26,643 nucleotides of DNA from Lachnospiraceae bacterium UBA7160 (GCA_002491565.1 DKWE01000088.1:14993-41635), one strand, 5' to 3'. Positions 15,574-23,842 are shown, numbered from the stretch's first letter. Numbers and translations are program-made. The notes: generated from the letters alone by a model not told the origin.

Positions 15574-15579
15574 TATAAT
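15574..15579 (+). promoter_or_regulatory. Possible -10 element for the lipase-like gene
   Basis: TATAAT at 15574-15579 lies 58 bases before the start codon of the hydrolase. There is no extended -10 and the -35 region (GATATC) is poor, so the call is weak. Confidence 0.35.
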
Positions 15580-15636
15580 TGCGGCTAGTTTGTCCGCTGG
15601 CAGGCGGTGAACCGGAATAAGAGAGGTGAAATCTTT

Positions 15637-16572
15637 ATGATAAGAGAAGAATCATTTACATTTCGATCGAGCAGCGGTGAGGCTGAGGTGCATGGCGTGC
15701 GCTGGATTCCGGAGGGAGAAGTGCGCGCGGTGCTCCAGATTTCCCATGGCATGTCGGAGCATATCACACGCTACCGCGGATTCGCGGAATTTATGGCAGC
15801 GCACGGGATCCTCGTGGTGGGACACGATCACTTGGGGCATGGCGACACGGCGAAGAGCCCGGAGGATTATGGGTACTTTGCGGAGAAGAAGGGGACTGTT
15901 GCGCTGGTGCGTGACCTGCACAGGGTCTGGAGTATAACAAAAAAGGAGTACGGGGAGGTGCCGTATGTCCTTCTGGGACACAGCATGGGTTCCTTCCTCG
16001 CGCGGCAGTATCTCTGCAGCTTTTCGGACGGCCTGGACGGCGCAGTGCTCTGCGGTACGGGTTATCATCCGGAGGCGGAGCTGAAGACAGCGCTTTCCCT
16101 TTGCCGGGCGGAGGCTGCGGTAAAGGGCTGGCGGTATCGCAGCCGCCTGTTTGACTGGATGGCAAACGGCAGCTACAATCTGCATTTTCAGCCGTGCCGG
16201 ACAAAATTTGACTGGCTGTGCCGGGACAATTCCGTTGTAGACGCGTATATCGCGGATGAACAGTGCGGGTTCCGCTTTACTTTAAATGGCTACTACAATC
16301 TGTTCTTCTGCCTGTACAAGATTATCCGTCCGGAGTACCTTGCCCAGATGAAGCGTGATCTTCCGGTGTATTTCATTGCGGGCGCAGAGGACCCGGTTGG
16401 AAACTGCGGAAAAGGGGTACAGAAGGTGGTCTCCATCTTCGAAGAGACGGGCATGAGGAACGTGGAATGCAAGCTCTATCCGAATGACCGCCATGAGCTT
16501 TTGAATGAACTCGACCGTTATGCGGTGTACGAGGATCTGCTGGAGTGGATGCAGAAAAACCATTGCAGATAA
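15637..16572 (+). CDS. Monoacylglycerol-lipase-like alpha/beta hydrolase
   Basis: About 311 residues; the ATG at 15637 is preferred because AGAGGTGA lies seven bases upstream, whereas an earlier GTG has no site. The protein matches the 'serine aminopeptidase S33/Hydrolase_4' branch: oxyanion region ISHGMSEH, then DHLGHGDT, then the nucleophile elbow GHSMGS with Ser116. The probable acid Asp is in GAEDPVG and the catalytic His in NDRHELLNE near the C-terminus. There is no signal peptide. Such enzymes hydrolyse monoacylglycerols or lysophospholipids in the cytoplasm, though assignments in Firmicutes are rarely tested. A short coding-like stretch continues in the same frame after the stop (see 16573-16689). 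Confidence 0.88.
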   Translation: MIREESFTFRSSSGEAEVHGVRWIPEGEVRAVLQISHGMSEHITRYRGFAEFMAAHGILVVGHDHLGHGDTAKSPEDYGYFAEKKGTVALVRDLHRVWSITKKEYGEVPYVLLGHSMGSFLARQYLCSFSDGLDGAVLCGTGYHPEAELKTALSLCRAEAAVKGWRYRSRLFDWMANGSYNLHFQPCRTKFDWLCRDNSVVDAYIADEQCGFRFTLNGYYNLFFCLYKIIRPEYLAQMKRDLPVYFIAGAEDPVGNCGKGVQKVVSIFEETGMRNVECKLYPNDRHELLNELDRYAVYEDLLEWMQKNHCR

Positions 16573-16689
16573 ATCGGGGGCTGGAGTGATCTGATCGGGG
16601 CGGACGGCGCGTGCAAGACCCTCAGTGACTGGAAGTACGAGGCAGACTACAAAATGTACGATAATAAAGGAGTTCTGCGGCGGAAGTAA
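16573..16689 (+). pseudogene. Coding-like remnant directly after the lipase stop
   Basis: The lipase frame stays open for 38 codons after its TAA, ending with TAA at 16687-16689. The translation reads like real protein, with DWKYEADYKMYDNKG and a basic end (RRK), but has no start codon or ribosome binding site. The lipase itself is full length, so this is not its missing tail. It looks like the 3' end of an unrelated gene whose front was lost. I do not recognise the family. Confidence 0.35.
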
Positions 16690-16696
16690 AAACTGC

Positions 16697-16724
16697 TTGC
16701 AAAATTATTTTTTCGTGCTACAAT
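16697..16724 (+). promoter_or_regulatory. Promoter of lon
   Basis: TTGCAA at 16697-16702 and TACAAT at 16719-16724 are 16 bases apart, with an extended -10 TGC at 16716-16718. Transcription would start near 16731, giving a leader of about 130 bases. Confidence 0.75.
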
Positions 16725-16739
16725 AGGATAACAATGCTA

Positions 16740-16800
16740 CTGCTCGCAGTATTCTGCGGGCAGCGGCACGATTCGCTGGCGAAGGAATATCTGTTCGCCA
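16740..16800 (+). promoter_or_regulatory. Two tandem hairpins in the lon leader
   Basis: The first hairpin pairs CTGCTCGCAG (16740-16749) with CTGCGGGCAG (16754-16763) over ten pairs including one G-T, with a TATT loop. The second pairs TGGCGAA (16777-16783) perfectly with TTCGCCA (16794-16800) and is followed by TTTTC, like a weak intrinsic terminator. Both lie between the lon promoter and the CIRCE element, so they would be in the mRNA. Confidence 0.6.
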
Positions 16801-16817
16801 TTTTCTATCGATTCGGA

Positions 16818-16844
16818 TTAGCACTCGATGCGAGCGAGTGCTGA
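16818..16844 (+). promoter_or_regulatory. CIRCE element (HrcA operator) upstream of lon
   Basis: TTAGCACTC, nine bases, then GAGTGCTGA. The known HrcA operator is TTAGCACTC-N9-GAGTGCTAA, so 17 of 18 arm positions match and the 9-base spacing is exact. It ends immediately before the AAAAGGAGGG ribosome binding site and 17 bases before the lon ATG, inside the mRNA leader. HrcA binding should repress lon until heat stress. Confidence 0.9.
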
Positions 16845-16861
16845 CAAAAGGAGGGAACCCA

Positions 16862-19129
16862 ATGGTTACCATACCGGTATATGATCTTCTGGTGCTTCCA
16901 GAGGTTTCGTTTTATGTAAAGAAGGATACGTTTCCAGGCAGGACGATCACGGCGGAGGATGTCGGGGAACAGGTGCTGTTTCTGGCGCTGCGCGAGGAAA
17001 AGGAGCGCAGGCTGCTGACTCCGGAGGATTTTTATCCGGTCGGTATCTTGGGACAGATTCAGGGGATCGACGAGGAAGACAATGTGCGCATCACGGCAAG
17101 AGAGCGTGTCGAGGTCTCCGGGGTCGAGATTGCAGACAATGCCATTCTGGCAGAGGCGAGCACGCTGGCGGAGCTGGATGATCTGCCGGAGGCGGAGGAG
17201 AAGGAGCATTTTGAGCGGCTGCAGAAGGAGCTTTTAGAGTTTTCGAAGCAGTTTAACTGGGGCATGTGGGCGCGCGGCATGATCCTGCGCTGGAAGAGCT
17301 TTTCCGAGGTGGCGTGTGCGCTGGCCGGCTATTTTGGCATCACCTGGGAAGAGAAATACGAGCTGGTCGCAGAGCGCTCCCGCAAGGCGCAGATGGAGAA
17401 AATCGAAAAGGCGGTCTACGAGCTGATTGCTGTGTTCCGGGTGAGCGAGGAGGCGCAGACGGCGCAGAAGGATTCGAATGAGCAGATCTATCGGGAGGCC
17501 GCCCTCAAGAAGCAGATCAGTTTTCTGGAGAAGCAGCTGGACGAGATGCATCCGGATAATGTCTCAGATGTTCGGCGTTTCGAGAAGAAGATCGAGGAGT
17601 CCGGGATGAATGAGGAAGCCCGCCGGGAGGCGGAAAAGGTGCTGAACCGGATGAAGCAGGAGGGGAAGGACGGGCACGAGTATGGAATGCTCTATGATTA
17701 TCTGGACTTTGTGACGAGTCTGTCCTGGAAGCCGGAGGAGCTGCCTGCGATCGATCTGACAGAAGCGGAGAAGGTGCTGGACGAGGAGCATTACGGTCTT
17801 GCGAAGGTCAAGGAGCGGATCATCCAGCAGCTTGCGGTCATGGCGCTGAACCGCCAGCAGTCCGGCTCGATTCTGCTCTTTGTCGGTGCGCCCGGAACGG
17901 GGAAAACGAGCATTGGCCAGAGCATCGCGAAGGCGCTGCACCGCAAATACGCGCGGATCAGCCTCGGCGGCATCCGGGATGAGGCGGAGATCCGGGGACA
18001 CCGCAGAACGTATATCGGAGCGATGCCGGGGCGCATCATGGAGGGAATGAAGCGCAGCGGCGCGAACAATCCGGTCATGGTGCTGGATGAGGTCGACAAA
18101 CTGATGAAGGATTACGGCGGGGATCCGGCGAGTGCGCTGCTGGAGGTACTGGACCCGGAGCAGAATGGTACATTTACCGATCACTATATGAATGTGCCGT
18201 ATGATCTTTCGAACGTGCTGTTCGTCTGCACCGCGAACACAACGGATACGATTCCGGAGCCTCTGCTGAACCGGATGGAGGTCATCCAGTTCCCGGGCTA
18301 TACCGAGGTAGAAAAGGCGCAGATCGCGAAGAAGCATCTGCTGCCGCGCGCGATGAAGAATGCGGGCCTGAAAACGCAGAATCTGAAGGTCACGGATAAG
18401 GCGATTGCGAGGATGGTCTCGGAGTATACGGCGGAGGCAGGTGTGCGCGGGCTGAAGAAGCAGATGGATGTGCTGTGCCGCCATGCCGCTGTGAAGCTGG
18501 TGCGGGGCGAGCAGAAGAGCATCTCGGTCAGCGCAAAGCGGCTGCCGGAATTCCTCGGGAGGAATCAGATCCGCCACGACCGGATTCTGGAGCATCCGAA
18601 GGCAGGCGTCGTGACCGGGCTGGCATGGACGATAGCCGGCGGCGAGATCCTGTTCATTGAAACTGTCTTCACAAAGGGTGAGGGCGGGGTGACGATCACC
18701 GGGCAGCTCGGCGATGTGATGAAGGAGTCGGCGCAGATCGCAGTCACGCTGGTGAAGGAGCTGTACCCGGATAAGGCGGGCAAGTTCGCGGAAAACAGCC
18801 TGCACATTCATGTGCCGTCTGGAGCGGTGCCGAAGGACGGCCCGTCGGCTGGCATCACGCTGGTGACTGCGCTGGCTTCGCTTGTGACCGGGAAAACCGT
18901 GCCGCCGGAGATCGCGATGACCGGAGAGGTATCGTTGCGCGGCGTGGTGCTGCCGATCGGCGGCCTGCCGGAGAAGCTGATGGCGGCACAGCGGGCAGGC
19001 GTGAAGAAGGTATTTATCCCGCAGGAAAATGAAGCAGACCTGGAGGACGTCGCGGCAGAGGTAAAGGAAAAGCTGACGATCGTTCCGGTGAAACGCGTGA
19101 AGGATGTGCTGGAGCAGGTATTAAAATAA
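16862..19129 (+). CDS. lon: ATP-dependent protease Lon
   Basis: About 755 residues from the ATG at 16862, which follows AGGAGGG; an in-frame GTG at 16838 lies inside the CIRCE element and is unlikely. Domains in order: LON substrate-binding domain (about 1-195), helical coiled region (195-305), AAA+ ATPase with Walker A GAPGTGKT at 342-349 and Walker B VMVLDEVDK, then the Lon protease domain with catalytic Ser662 in PKDGPSAG and Lys705 in GLPEKL, 43 residues apart as in E. coli Lon. It degrades misfolded and selected regulatory proteins. The promoter, leader hairpins and CIRCE element upstream indicate heat-shock control, and a terminator follows. Confidence 0.97.
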   Translation: MVTIPVYDLLVLPEVSFYVKKDTFPGRTITAEDVGEQVLFLALREEKERRLLTPEDFYPVGILGQIQGIDEEDNVRITARERVEVSGVEIADNAILAEASTLAELDDLPEAEEKEHFERLQKELLEFSKQFNWGMWARGMILRWKSFSEVACALAGYFGITWEEKYELVAERSRKAQMEKIEKAVYELIAVFRVSEEAQTAQKDSNEQIYREAALKKQISFLEKQLDEMHPDNVSDVRRFEKKIEESGMNEEARREAEKVLNRMKQEGKDGHEYGMLYDYLDFVTSLSWKPEELPAIDLTEAEKVLDEEHYGLAKVKERIIQQLAVMALNRQQSGSILLFVGAPGTGKTSIGQSIAKALHRKYARISLGGIRDEAEIRGHRRTYIGAMPGRIMEGMKRSGANNPVMVLDEVDKLMKDYGGDPASALLEVLDPEQNGTFTDHYMNVPYDLSNVLFVCTANTTDTIPEPLLNRMEVIQFPGYTEVEKAQIAKKHLLPRAMKNAGLKTQNLKVTDKAIARMVSEYTAEAGVRGLKKQMDVLCRHAAVKLVRGEQKSISVSAKRLPEFLGRNQIRHDRILEHPKAGVVTGLAWTIAGGEILFIETVFTKGEGGVTITGQLGDVMKESAQIAVTLVKELYPDKAGKFAENSLHIHVPSGAVPKDGPSAGITLVTALASLVTGKTVPPEIAMTGEVSLRGVVLPIGGLPEKLMAAQRAGVKKVFIPQENEADLEDVAAEVKEKLTIVPVKRVKDVLEQVLK

Positions 19130-19130
19130 T

Positions 19131-19189
19131 TACAATTCATCCCCCGATTCGTACAATTCGTCCCCCGGATGGTACGGCGGGGGATTTTT
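19131..19189 (+). terminator. Terminator after lon with a duplicated 5' arm
   Basis: TCCCCCG (19161-19167) pairs with CGGGGGA (19178-19184), followed by five T. A near-identical copy of the left arm with its flank (TACAATTC-A/G-TCCCCCG) lies 21 bases upstream at 19131-19146 and could pair with the same right arm through a longer loop (ATCCCCCG with CGGGGGAT). Confidence 0.8.
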
Positions 19190-19190
19190 G

Positions 19191-19199
19191 TGGTATGAT
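19191..19199 (+). promoter_or_regulatory. Extended -10 promoter of the ABC transporter pair
   Basis: TGG-TATGAT at 19191-19199 begins two bases after the T-run of the lon terminator. No convincing -35 is present. The start codon is 25 bases downstream with AAGGAGGAG between, so the leader would be very short. Confidence 0.45.
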
Positions 19200-19223
19200 G
19201 CTGTCAGAAGGAGGAGAGATTGT

Positions 19224-21035
19224 ATGAAAGAACGAAAAAAGCCCGCATACAGCCTGCCGAGCTGCCTTGCGTATATGCTGCGTATGGCCTGGCAGACCCG
19301 AAAGCGCGTGCCATTTGTGTGCCTGCTGCTCGCGGCGCTCCGGACCGGACGGAATATCGCGGAACTGTTTCTGGCTCCGGAGATCCTGCAGCGCGTGGAG
19401 ACGGCGGCTCCGCTCGGGGAGCTGCTTGCGGCGGTCGGGTGGTTTACACTGGCACTGCTGCTTCTTGCAGCGGTACTGAAATACATCGAGGGGAGAATGG
19501 TGTACAGCCGGGTTGATGTCCGGAGCCGGATCGTGATGGACTTGAATGATAAGACCTCTGCGACCTCTTATATGAATCTGCTGGACCCTGCAATGACAAA
19601 GCTGTACGAGAAGGCAGCGGAGGCGACCCAGGGAAACAATGAGCCAACGGAGCACATCTGGACGACACTGACGGATCTGTGCGTCAGTCTGCTGGGCTTT
19701 GCAGCGTACCTTCTGGTGCTCCGGAATCTGGATTTGCGGCTGATGGCTGTGGTGATCGCGACAACGGTTATCGGGTTTCTGGTCACTTTGCACACGCAGC
19801 GGTGGAGCTATCAGCACCGCAGGGAGCAGGCGGGCTATCAGATGAAGCTGGACTATCTTCGCAGAAAGGCGGAGTCCGTGCAGGCGGCCAAGGATATCCG
19901 GATCTTTGGGCTGCAGGAGTGGCTTCGCGGCGTATATGACTGTGTGTTCCGGCTCTATGAGGCGTTTATCAACCGGAGGGAGCGCGTTTCCTTACTCGGG
20001 AATCTGGCGGATGTCATTCTGACAGTTCTCCGGAACGGCATCGCCTATGTGGTTCTGATCCGCATGGCGCTCGCGGAGGGACTGACCGCTTCCCAATTTC
20101 TGCTTTATTTTACAGCGGTGAGCGGTTTTACCGCCTGGATTACCGGTATCCTGAACCAGTGCCTTGCGATGTACCGGGAATGCCTGGACATTTCCTGTGT
20201 GATGGAATATCTGAACTGGCCGGAACCGTTCCGCTTTGGCTCTGGAGTGGAGATCCCATCCAGGGAGGACGGCAGTGAGCTTCGTCTGGAGCATGTATCG
20301 TTTCGCTATCCCGAGGCAGAGGAAGCCACAGTCCATGATCTGAATCTGGTGATCCGTCCCGGGGAAAAGCTGGCGGTTGTCGGACTAAACGGCGCCGGCA
20401 AAACGACGCTGGTAAAGCTTTTGTGCGGATTTCTCGACCCGACAGAGGGGCGGGTGCTCTATAACGGTGTGGATATCCGTGAATTTGACCGAAGAGAATA
20501 TTACCGTCGGTTCTCTGCGGTGTTCCAGGAGTATTCGGATCTTGATGTGACCGTCGCGCAGAATGTGGCGCAGTCGGTCGGGCAGGTGGACCGGGACCGG
20601 GTGGCGCTCTGTCTGGAAAAGGCAGGGCTTGCAGAGGCGGTGGCAAAGCTGCCGCAGGGAATGGACACGCATGTCGGCAGAAAGGTCTTTCTGGACGGCG
20701 TGCTGTTTTCCGGCGGGCAGACGCAGCGGCTGATGCTCGCGCGGGCGCTCTACAAGGACGGCGCGGTGCTGGTACTGGATGAGCCTACGGCGGCGCTTGA
20801 TCCGATCGCGGAGAATGACCTGTATAAGAAATACAGTGAGATGACGGCCGGGAGGACCTCGGTATTTATCTCGCACCGTCTGGCATCGACCCGTTTCTGC
20901 GACCGCATCCTGTTCCTTGCGGATGGGCGCATTGCAGAGGAGGGCACACACGAGGAGCTGCTGGCGCGCGGGGGCGGCTATGCGTCTCTCTTTGAAGTGC
21001 AGAGCCGGTACTATCAGGAAGGGAGGAATTTCTGA
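19224..21035 (+). CDS. ABC exporter half-transporter 1 (membrane plus ATPase domains)
   Basis: About 603 residues from the ATG at 19224 behind AAGGAGGAG. The N-terminal membrane domain (about 1-340) has roughly five to six helices. The C-terminal nucleotide-binding domain has Walker A GLNGAGKT (387-394), signature FSGGQ (495-499, in place of LSGGQ), Walker B ending at Asp519-Glu520 in LVLDEPTAALDP, and the H-loop His551 in ISHR. All catalytic residues are present. It overlaps the next ABC gene by one base, so the two probably form a heterodimeric exporter. The substrate is unknown (drug, lipid or peptide). An AraC-GGDEF regulator follows the pair. Confidence 0.92.
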   Translation: MKERKKPAYSLPSCLAYMLRMAWQTRKRVPFVCLLLAALRTGRNIAELFLAPEILQRVETAAPLGELLAAVGWFTLALLLLAAVLKYIEGRMVYSRVDVRSRIVMDLNDKTSATSYMNLLDPAMTKLYEKAAEATQGNNEPTEHIWTTLTDLCVSLLGFAAYLLVLRNLDLRLMAVVIATTVIGFLVTLHTQRWSYQHRREQAGYQMKLDYLRRKAESVQAAKDIRIFGLQEWLRGVYDCVFRLYEAFINRRERVSLLGNLADVILTVLRNGIAYVVLIRMALAEGLTASQFLLYFTAVSGFTAWITGILNQCLAMYRECLDISCVMEYLNWPEPFRFGSGVEIPSREDGSELRLEHVSFRYPEAEEATVHDLNLVIRPGEKLAVVGLNGAGKTTLVKLLCGFLDPTEGRVLYNGVDIREFDRREYYRRFSAVFQEYSDLDVTVAQNVAQSVGQVDRDRVALCLEKAGLAEAVAKLPQGMDTHVGRKVFLDGVLFSGGQTQRLMLARALYKDGAVLVLDEPTAALDPIAENDLYKKYSEMTAGRTSVFISHRLASTRFCDRILFLADGRIAEEGTHEELLARGGGYASLFEVQSRYYQEGRNF

Positions 21036-22930
21036 TGGAGAACAAGGAAAAGGTGTCGTGGAAAGAGACCTGGCAGGTATTCCGGCGAGGGGTTCTTCTC
21101 TTAAATAAGTACATTCCCGGCCTGTTCTGGTCGATCGCGGCCTGTGCCGTGGTCTCGGCGGTGACTCCGTATGTGACGGTATTCTTTTCCGCCCGTGTGC
21201 TCGAGGAGCTGACCGGGTTGCGCAGGCCGGAGGTGCTCTGGCGCTGTGTGGCGGCGGCGGTAGGGTCTGCCGGGGCGCTGGCATTGGCACAGGCGGGGCT
21301 TACGCGGTGGAAAAGCGCCAGGATGAGTATTTTCTATATGAATCGCAAGTTGATCTATACGGATAAGCTGTTGGCGATGGACTACGCAGATCTGGAGAAG
21401 CAGTCGACGGCAGATCAGCTGTCACAGATCCGGCAGAATGAGATGTGGAGCGAACTTGGACTGATGCAGATTCCGTCGCTGGTGGAAGCTCTGCTGCAGC
21501 AGACGGTCGGGATCGCAAGCGCTGTGGTATTGTCTGCCGGGCTGTTTTTGACGCATGTTCCGGAGGATGCGAAGGCTTTTCGGACCTTACCGGCCTTTGT
21601 ATGGGGGGCGCTTGACGGGCCTGCAGGCGTGCTGGTACTCATGGCCGGGATCGCACTGCCGACGGCGGCGGGCCTGTGGGCGTATGGGAAGGTAATGGGC
21701 TTCTGGCAGGGAGTTGCCAATGCGGAGAACGCCCGGTTTTCAAATCGCATATTTAACGCATTTGGATATCTGAGCCATGACCGCTTCCGTGCGCTCGACA
21801 TCCGGATGTATGACCAGCAGGTAATTGCCCGCTATCATATGAGTCATTCAAATGCCTTTTCGGCAGATGGGCCGATAGCGAAGGTGTTCGCGGGGAAGGG
21901 AGGACTGATGCAGGCAGTTTCGGGAGGAGCGTGGGTGCTCGCCACAGCCTCAGTCTATCTGTATGTCTGCCTGAAAGCATGGGCAGGCGCGTTTGGCGTC
22001 GGTATGGCGACACAGTATATTGGTGCAGTGAGTAACCTTGCGATTAATGTACAGAAGCTGCTCGCCGGCCTTTCCCAGCTGCGGCACTGCGTACCCTATC
22101 TGTGGGACAGCTATGAGTTTCTGGACATTCCGAACCAGATGTATCAGGGAAGCCTGACGACCGAGAAGCGTGCGGACCGGCAGTATGACGTGGAATTCCG
22201 GGATGTGTCGTTCCGCTATCCGGGACAGGAGGCGTGGGCGCTGCGCCATGTGTCAGTGAAGTTCCGGGTGGGAGAGCGCCTCGCTGTTGTCGGGGAAAAT
22301 GGCAGCGGCAAGTCGACGTTTATCAAGCTGCTCTGCCGCCTGTACGATCCGCAGGAGGGAGAGATTCTGCTGAATGGGATCGACATCCGCAAATACAGGT
22401 ATCAGGATTACATCGATGTGTTTTCTGTGGTATTTCAGGACTTCCAGCTGATCAGCCAGCCGCTTGGGGCAAACGTGGCGGGTCGTGCGCAGTATGATGC
22501 GCGGAAGGTGACAGAGAGCCTGGCGGATGCAGGCTTTGCGGAACGCCTTGCCTCGCTGCCGGACGGACTGGATACGCAGCTGTACCGCGATTATGACGGG
22601 GAGGGCGTGATGATCTCCGGCGGCGAGGCACAGAAAATCGCGATTGCCAGAGCGCTCCACAAGAATGCGCCGTTCATCATTCTCGATGAGCCGACCGCTG
22701 CACTGGACCCGATTGCTGAGGCAGAGATCTACGCGCAGTTCAATGAGATCTCCGGCGATAAGACGGCAATCTACATCAGCCACCGTCTGTCCTCCTGCAA
22801 GTTCTGCGATGAGATCCTGGTCTTTTGTGACGGTGCGATCGTCCAGCAGGGGACGCATGAGTCGCTGCTTGCGAAGCCGGACGGAAAGTACTATGCGCTG
22901 TGGCACGCGCAGGCGCAATATTATACGTGA
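21035..22930 (+). CDS. ABC exporter half-transporter 2 (membrane plus ATPase domains)
   Basis: 631 residues. The ATG at 21035 shares its A with the TGA of the first half-transporter, with GGGAGG just upstream, so translation is coupled. The membrane domain (about 1-360) is followed by an ATPase domain with Walker A GENGSGKS (420-427), signature ISGGE (527-531, deviating from LSGGQ), Walker B Asp551-Glu552 in IILDEPTAALDP and His583 in ISHRLS. Both partners keep the catalytic Glu and H-loop His, so neither site is obviously dead, although both signature motifs deviate slightly. No C39 peptidase domain is present, which argues against a bacteriocin-processing exporter. Confidence 0.92.
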   Translation: MENKEKVSWKETWQVFRRGVLLLNKYIPGLFWSIAACAVVSAVTPYVTVFFSARVLEELTGLRRPEVLWRCVAAAVGSAGALALAQAGLTRWKSARMSIFYMNRKLIYTDKLLAMDYADLEKQSTADQLSQIRQNEMWSELGLMQIPSLVEALLQQTVGIASAVVLSAGLFLTHVPEDAKAFRTLPAFVWGALDGPAGVLVLMAGIALPTAAGLWAYGKVMGFWQGVANAENARFSNRIFNAFGYLSHDRFRALDIRMYDQQVIARYHMSHSNAFSADGPIAKVFAGKGGLMQAVSGGAWVLATASVYLYVCLKAWAGAFGVGMATQYIGAVSNLAINVQKLLAGLSQLRHCVPYLWDSYEFLDIPNQMYQGSLTTEKRADRQYDVEFRDVSFRYPGQEAWALRHVSVKFRVGERLAVVGENGSGKSTFIKLLCRLYDPQEGEILLNGIDIRKYRYQDYIDVFSVVFQDFQLISQPLGANVAGRAQYDARKVTESLADAGFAERLASLPDGLDTQLYRDYDGEGVMISGGEAQKIAIARALHKNAPFIILDEPTAALDPIAEAEIYAQFNEISGDKTAIYISHRLSSCKFCDEILVFCDGAIVQQGTHESLLAKPDGKYYALWHAQAQYYT

Positions 22931-22965
22931 AATACTCAAAATATCAAGAAACGCATCGGGTTCTG

Positions 22966-22988
22966 TGATATAGTAAGCTTACGATATC
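22966..22988 (+). promoter_or_regulatory. Promoter plus 22-bp near-palindromic operator before the AraC-GGDEF gene
   Basis: TGA-TATAGT at 22966-22974 is an extended -10. It lies inside a near-perfect palindrome at 22967-22988, centred on AAGCTT, with arms GATATxGTAAG and CTTACxATATC. Only one of 11 base pairs is mismatched. A protein bound there would block RNA polymerase. The start codon is 20 bases downstream. Confidence 0.65.
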
Positions 22989-23008
22989 GAGCGAAAGGAG
23001 CCTGGGCA

Positions 23009-23815
23009 ATGGAAAATCTGATTCTTATCACAAAAACCTTAGAGTATATCGAGGACAACCTTACCGAAGACATACGCACTGGTGATATAGCGAAAGAATT
23101 GCATTGCTCAAAGTCTTCTGTTGAAAAGCTTTTCAGATTTGTAACGAACATGAGTATCAGGGATTATATGATCCGAAGACGGATGAGTAAAGCGGCAAAA
23201 GACATTGTAACATTTCCCAATGCATCGCTCCTGGACGTTGCCTTCCAGTATGGATATACCAGCAACGAGGCATTTACGAGGGCATTTAAAAATGTGTGGC
23301 ATGTGACCCCGTCCGAATACCGGAGAAAACCTGTACGTTTTGAACTGTTTCCGGCTCTTAAGCTGGAGCAGGAACTGATGGAGGACGAAACGATGAAGAG
23401 CAAAAAGAAAGTGGATATCAGCGAGTTATACGACTGTATAAAAGAAAGGTGCAATTGCTATTTTGTTGGCGTAGATATTAAATGTTTAATGCCCATTAAT
23501 GAGATATCGCGTGAAGCAGGAGATATCGCTATCCTGACGGCAATGAACAGGCTGGAGCTGGCATCCGGGGAGGACGATATCGTATTTCGGATCGGAGGAG
23601 ACGAATTTGTCGCACTTACGAACTCGGAAGACCGGGAATATGCGGAAAAGATGGTAAATGAGATCCTTTCTCATAACGGAGAAACTTTCCGATACGGAGA
23701 GATGGAGATTCCTCTGATGCTCCACGCGATAAGCTACAGAATCGAAGCGAAGACGATCCGGTATGCGGAGCTGTTTTCCAAAATGCAGTGTCAGATCGAC
23801 AGTGTAAAGGGATGA
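23009..23815 (+). CDS. AraC-family regulator fused to a degenerate GGDEF domain
   Basis: 268 residues; the ATG at 23009 follows GAAAGGAG. Residues 1-110 are a two-HTH AraC/XylS DNA-binding domain placed N-terminally (IRTGDIAKELHCSKSSVEKLF, then LLDVAFQYGYTSNEAFTRAFK and VTPSEYRR). Residues ~145-268 resemble a GGDEF domain: VGVDIKCLMPINE replaces the usual LDIDxFKxIND strand, and the GGDEF motif itself is intact at 196-200 in RIGGDEFVAL. The inhibitory-site Arg is replaced (GEDD), the GTP-binding Phe-Lys and Asn-Asp residues are lost and the C-terminal part is short. It is more likely a nucleotide or ligand sensor than an active cyclase. It lies 78 bases after the ABC pair, which it may control. 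Confidence 0.82.
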   Translation: MENLILITKTLEYIEDNLTEDIRTGDIAKELHCSKSSVEKLFRFVTNMSIRDYMIRRRMSKAAKDIVTFPNASLLDVAFQYGYTSNEAFTRAFKNVWHVTPSEYRRKPVRFELFPALKLEQELMEDETMKSKKKVDISELYDCIKERCNCYFVGVDIKCLMPINEISREAGDIAILTAMNRLELASGEDDIVFRIGGDEFVALTNSEDREYAEKMVNEILSHNGETFRYGEMEIPLMLHAISYRIEAKTIRYAELFSKMQCQIDSVKG

Positions 23816-23842
23816 CGGCTACACTTTTCATGCCAGATCGAG

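Noticed and set aside
19224..22930. Bacteriocin or lanthipeptide exporter interpretation of the ABC pair together with the radical SAM protein
   Set aside because: No C39 peptidase domain, no precursor peptide, and the radical SAM gene lies about 6 kb away with housekeeping genes between.
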